Of a stretch of DNA of 15,367 nt, positions 6,165 through 13,129 are shown one piece after another (the first letter of the stretch is position 1; every line of letters starts with the position of its first letter). This stretch comes from JAXDBV01 sp034678415 (GTDB lineage Bacteria; Bacteroidota; Bacteroidia; Bacteroidales; VadinHA17): NCBI GenBank assembly GCA_034678415.1, contig JAXDBV010000325.1:1-15367 (forward strand), given 5' to 3'. The translations under genes were made by a program, and so were the position numbers. The notes below the pieces were generated by a model. It worked only from the letters and a program-made list of their open reading frames with translations. It made no database searches and was not told where the DNA came from.

Positions 6165-9017
6165 CTATTCATTTTCTTTCTTTTTTCTCCTCCTGAAAAA
6201 AAAGATGAGGAAGATGATCAGCAGACCGGCGATCACGGGCAGCAGGATACAGAGGACGGTAGAGCACTTTTTCAATGCCGCCCGCTCCCCGTCCATCTGC
6301 TTTCTCAGTGTATCAGTGTCTGCCGTGGCTTTCTGTGAGAGGAGCGACAGTATGAGCCTTACTTCCTCTTCCGAATAACCATATCGTGGCGCCTTTTTCA
6401 GCAACCGCTGAATCAGTAGGTATAACGATTTGAATCTCAGTTGGTCCTGGGCTATCCCTGAGAGATATTCCCCCAGGTTCCCTCCAGCCTCAACCGCCAT
6501 CCTTTGCACCAATGTCCTGGCATCCGTATTGCCGTCAGAGGCAAGCACCGTTATTCCCAGGTACATCTCCTTCAATTCGATCACATCGTTATCCGCCAGG
6601 TTGAAAAGGTAGCCGGCCAGTTGTGAGAATGTGACAGCTCCCGTGGTGTCGGGATCAATTGTGGCAAGGATCTCATGTGTCCTGCCGGTAGTGATCGACA
6701 TCAGCTTGTTCAGCAATATATCCCTGAGCTTTATGTTCGCAAGATCAGGATTGAGAATGGTTTCTTGCACCTCATAGGCAGTATAACCATTCCGGGAAGC
6801 ATTACTGTTCAGGTAGCTTACCAGGTCGATGCTCGACTGTATACCGGCTTTCCCGGGGTCCAGCTGTGACAGTGTGCTTTCCAGCGCGGTGCCGGCTCCT
6901 GCCTTCATGGTCATGATCAGTACATTCATGTTGGTGCTGAGGAGCTTATCACGGGTGGCAAACAGGCGATCAACATCGTTCGGGGTATACCCGTATTTCC
7001 CCGATTTTTGCACCAGCAGATCCTTCAAACCCTCTACTGTCCTGACGTTCTCTTCCCGCAGACGGACATCATACAAAGCCTTTTGCAGATTGTCAAAAGA
7101 TATGTCTTTCAGCTGGTTATGAGCTGTCACCACCTCCCCGGGAACAGGTCTTATCCTTTCCATCATACCTGTCCTGCTATGGTATATTACCTCGCTCCCG
7201 GCATAAGAGGTATTCCCCTTCTCATCGGTAAGAGCGAACTTAAGAGTGGTGGTTCCTTCTTCCGGCTTCACCTGGTAGGTGAATGTGGTGTCCTCCATCC
7301 TGTATTCCTCACGTGAAACAACGACATTATCCCGGACGGTTTCCACCACCAGTGTCGAACCTTTTTCAACACTTATATGAATATCCACAGGCTTGTTTCT
7401 GTTGGTCTCGATACGGGTATCGGTTACCTGTAACTCAGCCGTCGTGTCCCTTGCAAGTAATTCCTTGTTGAATGTGTATTCCTTCCGTGGGCTGTTCTTG
7501 TCAATATCAAGGGACTGGGTCTGAGGTTCCAGCCCGGGGCCTTCAAACACCAGGTCATACTTACCCGCCACAACATCGAACATGTACTCCCCCGTGTCCA
7601 TGTTGGGGTATATCACATCAATGGTATCGCCGGTACTTCTGTCAATGACATATATTAAAAAAGGATTTTTCCCCTGTCTGAGATCCTGGACCGATACCAT
7701 CCCCTTCACAAAGAACTTCCTCGGGTGCTGGTCAGAATAAATCTCAAGTTTGTAAATATCTCGTTGTCCGTAACTGTCTGTACCAAAGAGAGAAGCATAG
7801 GCGATGTACCCCTTGTCGGAGGGGAAGAAAAAAACATCATCATCGGGTGTATTGACAGGGTAGCTCATGTTGAGAGGTTTGGACCATTCCCCGTTTTCAA
7901 GAAGGTTGGAATAGAAAATATCGTACCCTCCCATGTTAAAGTGCCCGTATGAACTGAAGTAGAGCGTGGTGCCGTCCTGTGAGATGAAAGGTGTTTCCTC
8001 ATTGTAGACCGTGTTGATATTGGGACCAAGGTTGACCGGTGACTTCCAGTCGAAAAGACTGTCTCGCCGTGACATGTAGATGTCCAAGTCTCCGTATCCT
8101 CCCTTACGGTTGCTGGTGAAATAGAGTATTTTACCGTCAGCCGAAATGGATGCATGCGACTCCCAGTATTTGGTATTTATATTATCGTTCAGCCTTGTGA
8201 TACGGCTCCACAGCCCGTCGTTTCTCAGGAAACTGACACATATATTCCCGTCGTAGTCATCCACTTTGTAAAGATATAGTTCTTTACCGTCAGATGAAAG
8301 CGAAGAGACAAACAGGTCTTGGTCTTCTCCCAGCTCGGGCGTCAGGTTCCTGGGTTCGGTCCACTGGTCATCAACCCTTCTTGAGTACATAGGTGCATCA
8401 TAAAATGCCAGGCTACGCATGAAAACGATGACGTTTTCATCGGCCGATATCACGGCATTGTAATCCGAGAACCGTGAGTTCACCACACCGCCCATGTTGT
8501 ACTTGTCAAGATACAGGGGTTCTGCTATCAGCTTCCTGGCATTTTCACAGGCACGTATCTGTTCATCCACCAGTTCCACATTGTATTCCTCCGGATCGAC
8601 CAGGCTCCTGAACCGCCGGTATGCTTCAATAGCTTCGTCAAGACGGTTGTTCACACGATAGGCATCCCCAAGGCGGAATACGGCATCCAGGGGCGCCCGT
8701 ACCTCCCTGAACTTCTCATCCCTGTAATCGGCCGATATATTCTCAGAAGCCTTTTCAAGGTATTCAAGCGAAAGATGCTTCTGTCCCGGTATGTTCAGGT
8801 AACATATACCCGTTTTATATAACAAATTATGATTGTCAGGAAACGATTTCAACAGCTCAGTGTACCCCTGAAGGGCATCCTTGTATTCCTCATAAAAAAA
8901 CCACGATTCAGCATCCTTGAAAAGCTCCTTAAGCTCAGAGGTTCTCTTTCCCTGTGAAAAACAGGTGGTTGATATTAGTATATTAACAATCAGAGAGATA
9001 ATTACCTTTCTCCTCAT
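6165..9017 (-). CDS. Large TPR/PD40 protein with four 68-residue repeats and a C-terminal membrane anchor
   Basis: This 950-residue protein starts at ATG 9017. Residues 1-22 are a signal peptide (to TTCFSQ). Residues 25-160 are the TPR-like domain (YKTGICYLNIPGQ, VRAPLDAVFRLGDAYR, VDEQIRAC). Residues about 180-425 are PD40 propeller blades (RKGGYGDLDIY, GHFNMGGYDIF). Residues about 435-520 are a beta-domain with a GKYDLVFEGPG motif, and about 540-612 is a beta-rich, possibly Ig-like segment. Residues 661 to about 917 are four 68-residue helical repeats that I do not recognise. Residues about 919-941 are one strong transmembrane helix followed by RRRKKKENE, a basic stop-transfer tail. The predicted topology is periplasmic N-terminus with a cytoplasmic tail, so it should be anchored in the inner membrane, unlike its OmpA-ended paralogs. 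It has its own terminator. The function is unknown; an envelope scaffold or sensor is plausible. Confidence 0.85.
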   Translation of the reverse strand: MRRKVIISLIVNILISTTCFSQGKRTSELKELFKDAESWFFYEEYKDALQGYTELLKSFPDNHNLLYKTGICYLNIPGQKHLSLEYLEKASENISADYRDEKFREVRAPLDAVFRLGDAYRVNNRLDEAIEAYRRFRSLVDPEEYNVELVDEQIRACENARKLIAEPLYLDKYNMGGVVNSRFSDYNAVISADENVIVFMRSLAFYDAPMYSRRVDDQWTEPRNLTPELGEDQDLFVSSLSSDGKELYLYKVDDYDGNICVSFLRNDGLWSRITRLNDNINTKYWESHASISADGKILYFTSNRKGGYGDLDIYMSRRDSLFDWKSPVNLGPNINTVYNEETPFISQDGTTLYFSSYGHFNMGGYDIFYSNLLENGEWSKPLNMSYPVNTPDDDVFFFPSDKGYIAYASLFGTDSYGQRDIYKLEIYSDQHPRKFFVKGMVSVQDLRQGKNPFLIYVIDRSTGDTIDVIYPNMDTGEYMFDVVAGKYDLVFEGPGLEPQTQSLDIDKNSPRKEYTFNKELLARDTTAELQVTDTRIETNRNKPVDIHISVEKGSTLVVETVRDNVVVSREEYRMEDTTFTYQVKPEEGTTTLKFALTDEKGNTSYAGSEVIYHSRTGMMERIRPVPGEVVTAHNQLKDISFDNLQKALYDVRLREENVRTVEGLKDLLVQKSGKYGYTPNDVDRLFATRDKLLSTNMNVLIMTMKAGAGTALESTLSQLDPGKAGIQSSIDLVSYLNSNASRNGYTAYEVQETILNPDLANIKLRDILLNKLMSITTGRTHEILATIDPDTTGAVTFSQLAGYLFNLADNDVIELKEMYLGITVLASDGNTDARTLVQRMAVEAGGNLGEYLSGIAQDQLRFKSLYLLIQRLLKKAPRYGYSEEEVRLILSLLSQKATADTDTLRKQMDGERAALKKCSTVLCILLPVIAGLLIIFLIFFFRRRKKKENE
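6267..7037 (-). repeat. Coding repeat: four 68-residue units in the large PD40 protein
   Basis: Units cover residues 661-728, 729-796, 797-864 and 865 to about 917 (shorter). Landmarks recur every 68 residues. The leading leucines are Leu664, Leu732, Leu800 and Leu868. A GY-x-x-x-x-V motif puts its Val at 682, 750 and 886 (KYGYTPNDV, RNGYTAYEV, RYGYSEEEV) and is lost in unit 3. A closing motif reads QLDP 718-721, TIDP 786-789 and GIAQ 854-857. The units are helical in character and divergent at the DNA level, so the duplication is old. Confidence 0.75.
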
Positions 9018-9088
9018 GGGATTTTGATTTTACACGAAAATAGTAATTATCTGCAGTATTATTATCAATATGATCAATTATTTACACA

Positions 9089-9118
9089 GGGATACCGGCA
9101 GACACACCGGTTAGTCCC
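9089..9118 (-). terminator. Hairpin downstream of the E2 gene
   Basis: ACCGG (9094-9098) pairs with CCGGT (9107-9111) around an 8-base loop, and outer GGGA (9089-9092) can pair with TCCC (9115-9118) across small bulges. It lies about 90 bases past the E2 stop and before the next gene's start region. No T run follows on the minus strand, so it is only a possible terminator or RNA-stabilising stem. The 188-base gap at 9018-9205 also contains the 10-base palindrome GCCGGCCGGC at 9180-9189 and is otherwise unremarkable. Confidence 0.3.
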
Positions 9119-9205
9119 GGTAGCCTGTACCTGTATGGGGGAATGGAACATGAACGGCACGATTCTCCGGTAACCCGTGGCCGGCCGGCTTGTAACAAAG
9201 CGTTT

Positions 9206-10543
9206 TTACAGACTCCGGTTGGTATCAAAGCCTTCCAGGTAATCGGCCACGCGCTTGAGGAACAGCCCGCCCAGAGCCCCGTCAATAATTCGGTGATCAT
9301 ACGCCAGGGACAGGATTATGATATGTCGTATACCTATGGCCTCCCCTTCAGGCGTTTCAATCACTGCCGGTCTTTTCTTTATGGCACCGGTACCCAGGAT
9401 GGCGACCTGAGGCTGGTTGATGATGGGTGTACCCGTGATACTGTCAAAAGTGCCAAAATTGGTGATGGTGAATGTACCTCCCTGTATCTCGACGGGTTGC
9501 AGCTTGTTGCTCCTGGCTCTCGATGCCAGGTCGTTCACCATCTTTGCCAGGCCGACAAGGCTCTTCTCATCGGCATCCCTGATCACCGGTACGATCAGGT
9601 TACCGCCCGGAAGGGCTGTAGCCATGCCAATGTTTATCCTTTTTTTCACGATAATCCTTGTCCCGTCCACCGACACGTTCACCATGGGGTAATCCCTGAG
9701 GGCTCTTGCCGCCGCTTCGATAAAGACCGGCATGACGGTGAACTTTTGTTTCTCCCGTTCAAAAAACGTGTCCTTCACCTTGTTACGCCATACTACCAGA
9801 CGGGTTACATCCGCCTCAATAAACGAGGTTACATGGGGCGATGTACGCACGGAGTTTACCATATGCTCGGCTATCAGCCTGCGCACGCGGTCCATTTCAA
9901 TGATCTCATCACCTGTTCCTTCCGGTACAGGCGCGACGGGTTCCTTTCTGTTCTCGGTAATACGGGCAGTCGTCTCATGAATGGTTTCAGGTTCAGTGGT
10001 CTCTTCCGCTACCGTGCCCCGTTTCCTTCGGGCCAGGTACTCCATTATATCTTCCTTGGTAAGACGGCCATCCTTACCCTGACCGGTGATCGAGTCGATC
10101 TCTTCAGTAGAGATATTCTCCTCTTTGGCGATATTGCGCACAAGGGGTGAAAGGAACCTGCCGGCCGGTGTTTTCGACGGATAATCACCGGTAAACTCCT
10201 GCATGACCGTTTCCCGGGAAACCACGGGTGGGGGTGGTTCAGTAGCCCTGATCCTTTCCACCTCCTTCTCCACCAGCTCCGGCGGGGAGGACTCCTGTTC
10301 CTGTTCCGTCTCCACTACCGCCAGCACCTGTCCCACCTGTGCAGTGTCTCCTTCCCTGAACCGCAGTTCACTGACCACCCCGCTGACAGGTGAGGGAATT
10401 TCGGAATCCACCTTGTCGGTGGCCACCTCTGCTATCGGATCATCTTCGTTAACCTTGTCACCCACCTTGACCAGCCATCGGGTTATCGTTGCCTCAATCA
10501 CACCTTCTCCCATCCTTGGGAGAGCTATTTCCACTGTTGTCAT
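9206..10543 (-). CDS. Dihydrolipoamide acyltransferase, E2 of a 2-oxo acid dehydrogenase complex
   Basis: This 445-residue enzyme would transfer the acyl group from the lipoyl arm to CoA in a cytoplasmic 2-oxo acid dehydrogenase complex. Residues 1-78 are one lipoyl domain, with Lys44 in ATDKVDSEIPSP as the lipoylation site. Residues about 79-125 are a Pro/Glu-rich linker. Residues 127-165 are the peripheral subunit-binding domain (RFLSPLVRNIAKEENI, GRLTKEDIMEYL). Residues about 212-440 are the catalytic domain, with DHRIIDGALGG holding the expected catalytic His417 and Asp421. Family knowledge points to pyruvate or branched-chain 2-oxo acids; the sequence alone does not decide. No E1 or E3 gene is beside it, so it must work with subunits encoded elsewhere. 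It lies 127 bases after the AbrB-like gene, which may or may not share its transcript. Confidence 0.93.
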   Translation of the reverse strand: MTTVEIALPRMGEGVIEATITRWLVKVGDKVNEDDPIAEVATDKVDSEIPSPVSGVVSELRFREGDTAQVGQVLAVVETEQEQESSPPELVEKEVERIRATEPPPPVVSRETVMQEFTGDYPSKTPAGRFLSPLVRNIAKEENISTEEIDSITGQGKDGRLTKEDIMEYLARRKRGTVAEETTEPETIHETTARITENRKEPVAPVPEGTGDEIIEMDRVRRLIAEHMVNSVRTSPHVTSFIEADVTRLVVWRNKVKDTFFEREKQKFTVMPVFIEAAARALRDYPMVNVSVDGTRIIVKKRINIGMATALPGGNLIVPVIRDADEKSLVGLAKMVNDLASRARSNKLQPVEIQGGTFTITNFGTFDSITGTPIINQPQVAILGTGAIKKRPAVIETPEGEAIGIRHIIILSLAYDHRIIDGALGGLFLKRVADYLEGFDTNRSL

Positions 10544-10670
10544 CTTTTATCAGCAAATTAATTTATTTAGTCTAAATAATCGGTCATGGGAAAGGCCGTT
10601 CTTTTGCCCTCCATTTTTATTATCATCAAACCAGGAATAATATATCAGAAGTTGGTTCAGGTAATAAAGG

Positions 10671-10865
10671 TCATTTACTGCCTTTCTTTGGTCTCCAGTC
10701 ACGGATGATAACCTGGTTTCTGACCAGTTTCACTTCAACCTTCTGACCAGCCTTCCATTTCAACTTTCTCACCATATCAATGGGGATGGTAATACCGTAA
10801 CTGTTTCCCCTGGCAACCTTTAACAGGTTTCTGATGTTCCGTTCTTCTAGGCTTCTTCTTCCCAT
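10671..10865 (-). CDS. Small AbrB/MazE/SpoVT-type DNA-binding protein
   Basis: This 64-residue basic protein starts at ATG 10865. Residues about 15-57 fit the swapped-hairpin AbrB fold: LLKVARGNSYGITIP, then VRKLKWKAGQKVEVKLV, then NQVIIRDW. The ITIP plus (I/V)xxLxWxxGxxVxV pattern is the family signature. Such proteins bind DNA as dimers and are either global regulators or antitoxins. No toxin-like reading frame (PIN, MazF or Doc) adjoins it: the next gene downstream is the E2 enzyme and upstream is a 196-base gap. It is therefore more likely a solitary regulator or an orphan antitoxin. AT-rich palindromes directly before its start could be its own operator. Targets are unknown. Confidence 0.85.
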   Translation of the reverse strand: MGRRSLEERNIRNLLKVARGNSYGITIPIDMVRKLKWKAGQKVEVKLVRNQVIIRDWRPKKGSK

Positions 10866-10876
10866 GATTTGTGTGT

Positions 10877-10901
10877 TAATTAATGAATTAATTATATAAT
10901 T
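10877..10901. promoter_or_regulatory. Overlapping AT-rich palindromes before the AbrB-like gene, possible operator
   Basis: TAATTAAT-GA-ATTAATTA (10877-10894) is an 8-bp perfect inverted repeat, and AATTATATAATT (10890-10901) is a 12-base palindrome overlapping it. They start 12 bases upstream of the ATG at 10865, a place where binding would block expression. AbrB and MazE relatives bind AT-rich symmetrical DNA and often repress themselves, so autoregulation is a fair inference. Palindromes are also common by chance in such AT-rich DNA. Confidence 0.35.
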
Positions 10902-10942
10902 ATCCCAGTGCTATTTCAGTAAATATCTTCATAATTAAATGT

Positions 10943-10956
10943 GTAATTTAAATTAC
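10943..10956. promoter_or_regulatory. 14-base palindrome in the AbrB upstream gap
   Basis: GTAATTTAAATTAC is a perfect palindrome in the 196-base AT-rich gap between the glycosyltransferase stop (11062) and the AbrB-like start (10865). It may be a second binding site for the same protein. No exact TAnnTTTG box and no convincing terminator was seen in this gap. Confidence 0.25.
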
Positions 10957-11061
10957 TAAAATAAGAAGACCTAATTTAAGGAAAAACAATGATTTTTAAA
11001 AAAAGTTCTGTAAAAATATAATAAGGTTTGACAATGGTAACGTATATGTGTATGTTGTTTG

Positions 11062-13023
11062 CTATATCCTGTCGAGTTTTCTGAAGGCTTTAATGACAAT
11101 GATAAGGTCGTTCAGGGATTTGTAATCGCGGGCATAGGCAAGGTTGGCCCGGCTGATAAATTCCTCGGTGGTTAAGCCTCCCGTGATATCGAGGGGGTTG
11201 AGCACACCGGGCCTGATGGCCGGCAATTCATTACTTTGTTGTTTATCAGTGGGGATATACCCCACCATGCTTTTCCTTCCGGCGAACACGTGGATCATGT
11301 TGATAAACAGCCGGCCGGGTTTGCGAAACAGGAAGAAAATGAAAGGCCAGGCCAGCAGGGTGAGCAACGAGAGCATCAGGTCGAGCGCCCGTTTGTTACG
11401 ACGGTTCCTCGGCTCGGATATTGTGCTGAACCTTATGAGATACAGGTTCTCAGGAGAATGGATGTCATGCGTCCCGATCACTGTCTGGCTGTCGGGGGGA
11501 GCAATCTTGAAATCCACACCGAGGTGCGCACAATCGTTCATCTTTTTTATTATGGTATGCGCGGAAAGGCTGGCTGAGCAAAAGATGATCTCGTCGGCAT
11601 GGTTCACCCGTATGATCTCATCCAGATCGGCAATGGTGCCGAGAAATGCATCACCCGTCTCGACCGCCGACGGGGATACCAGTCCCGACAGCCTGGCATC
11701 TGCTCCCGATCGCAACAGAAGCGTGAATACCCTGTCGGCTTCCGCCTTGCTTCCCACAATCAGTATGCGCCTGTTCTTTGACGGGCTTATCTTGTAGCCT
11801 GTAAAGGGGAGAAGATGAAGGACAACCCGTATCAGATGGGTGAAGATAAAAGTCCAGGCGGTACCCAGGAGAATTATTGCCCTGGAGTAGCGAAGGTGTT
11901 CAGGCAGAAGGGAGTACACAACCAGGATCACGATCGACCCCGTTATGATACCCCTGACCAGTGCACCCGGCCGCCGGGGCCTGTCATACCCGCCATAGAA
12001 ATAAATAGCTGTTAACCAGATGAATATGCTTGCCGGAACCAGCAGTAACAGGTACTCGGGAGGGTAGGATCCCCCTTCAAGCTTTATTCGTTCCCAAACC
12101 GGCTTGATAATGATAAACCCGAGCCCGATGACGGCTGCATCGATTAGGGGCAGATACATTCTGTTGATGAACCGCCTTACGATTGATATCATAGCCCTGA
12201 AATAGATGGCCAGGTGAATCAGGAGGTAAAAGATTCCCGTCCTGCCCCTGGCAAAATGCTTCCGGGAAAAGATGATCATAGCCCTGTAGAACAGGATCAC
12301 ATAGTTGACACTGGATTTTCGTGTGCTCGCACCCTTATAGTGGATAATGGTGGTGCCGGGATAATAATAATTGGTATACCCGGCTTTTATGAGCCGGTAA
12401 GAAAGGTCAATATCCTCGCCATACATGAAAAAATCCTCGTCCAGCAGCCCTACGGCTTCCAGGGCTGATCGCCGCATAAACATGAATGCCCCGGTCAGGA
12501 TTTCCACCTTATGTACTGCATCAGGATCGAGGTGCCCAAGATAGTATCTGCCGAACAACCTTGAGGCTGGGAAAAGGGATGAAAACCCGAATATCTTGAA
12601 GAAGGCCACCGCAGGGGTGGGCAGTGAACGCTTCGATTCGGGGAGGAAACGGCCCTTACCGTCAATCATTTTTACACCCATTGCTCCCGAATCGGGATGG
12701 CATTCCATGAAGGCAATGCATTTTCTGAACGTGTCTTCCTGAACCAGAGTGTCGGGGTTCAGCAATACGACATATTCGCCCTGCACCTTTCGGAGCGCCA
12801 TATTATTGGCGGCTGAGTATCCCAGGTTTGAGGTGTTTACGATCAGCTGCACCCAGGGGAACTTTTCCCTTACCATAGCGGCCGATCCATCGACCGACTG
12901 GTTATCCACAACCGTTACCTCGGAGGGGATATCCGTAATGGCTTTCCTTACCGACAGGAGGCACTGCTCGAGGAAGTACCTTACATTGTAATTGACGATA
13001 ATGATGGATAGCTTCACAACCAT
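11062..13023 (-). CDS. Family 2 glycosyltransferase fused to a degenerate polyprenyl-phosphate sugar transferase module
   Basis: ATG at 13023 gives 653 residues and puts the fold's first strand (VKLSIIIVNYN) right at the start; an upstream TTG at 13053 is less likely. Residues 4 to about 240 are a GT2 domain of the rhamnosyltransferase-like type, with VDNQSVDGS (39-47), LNPDT (88-92) and GEDIDLSYR (202-210). Four transmembrane helices follow at about 292-308, 324-343, 357-373 and 382-404. Next comes a Rossmann-like domain starting with RRILIVGSKAEA (418-429), as in WbaP/WcaJ-type enzymes. The end keeps only outlines of the bacterial sugar transferase domain: KRALDL plus a hydrophobic helix, KSMVGYIP, RPGVLNPLD and ARDYKSLNDL. 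The middle of that domain, holding the usual catalytic Asp-Glu and the KFRTM region, is missing. The GT2 part is probably active in surface polysaccharide synthesis, while the C-terminal module is probably structural. Confidence 0.85.
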   Translation of the reverse strand: MVVKLSIIIVNYNVRYFLEQCLLSVRKAITDIPSEVTVVDNQSVDGSAAMVREKFPWVQLIVNTSNLGYSAANNMALRKVQGEYVVLLNPDTLVQEDTFRKCIAFMECHPDSGAMGVKMIDGKGRFLPESKRSLPTPAVAFFKIFGFSSLFPASRLFGRYYLGHLDPDAVHKVEILTGAFMFMRRSALEAVGLLDEDFFMYGEDIDLSYRLIKAGYTNYYYPGTTIIHYKGASTRKSSVNYVILFYRAMIIFSRKHFARGRTGIFYLLIHLAIYFRAMISIVRRFINRMYLPLIDAAVIGLGFIIIKPVWERIKLEGGSYPPEYLLLLVPASIFIWLTAIYFYGGYDRPRRPGALVRGIITGSIVILVVYSLLPEHLRYSRAIILLGTAWTFIFTHLIRVVLHLLPFTGYKISPSKNRRILIVGSKAEADRVFTLLLRSGADARLSGLVSPSAVETGDAFLGTIADLDEIIRVNHADEIIFCSASLSAHTIIKKMNDCAHLGVDFKIAPPDSQTVIGTHDIHSPENLYLIRFSTISEPRNRRNKRALDLMLSLLTLLAWPFIFFLFRKPGRLFINMIHVFAGRKSMVGYIPTDKQQSNELPAIRPGVLNPLDITGGLTTEEFISRANLAYARDYKSLNDLIIVIKAFRKLDRI

Positions 13024-13129
13024 CAAAAATACACACTCGCAGCACAATATCAAACTGGGGGATGTATTTATGGTTGACGAATCGGTGGTTTATGCCGGTT
13101 GAGTACCTGTACCCAGGATACGCCAATTT

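Noticed and set aside
436..9017. Recent DNA-level duplication or recombination hot spot among the paralogs
   Set aside because: The shared protein motifs correspond to DNA that matches only in short stretches with many differences, so no long identical DNA repeats were seen.
9180..9189. GCCGGCCGGC palindrome after the E2 gene
   Set aside because: It is too short without a loop and has no T run after it, so a terminator or binding-site call is not supported.
9143..10150. Plus-strand open frame of 335 codons
   Set aside because: It lies opposite the clearly recognised E2 gene; its Cys/His-rich, low-hydrophobicity translation looks like a shadow of that gene.
10671..10865. Toxin-antitoxin pair with the AbrB-like protein as antitoxin
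   Set aside because: No small toxin-like gene lies next to it on either strand; the adjoining gaps hold only short AT-rich or shadow frames.
13024..13031. Exact TAnnTTTG match on the minus strand (TATTTTTG) next to the glycosyltransferase start
   Set aside because: It directly abuts the ATG at 13023, so transcription would begin inside the coding region. A chance match is more likely.
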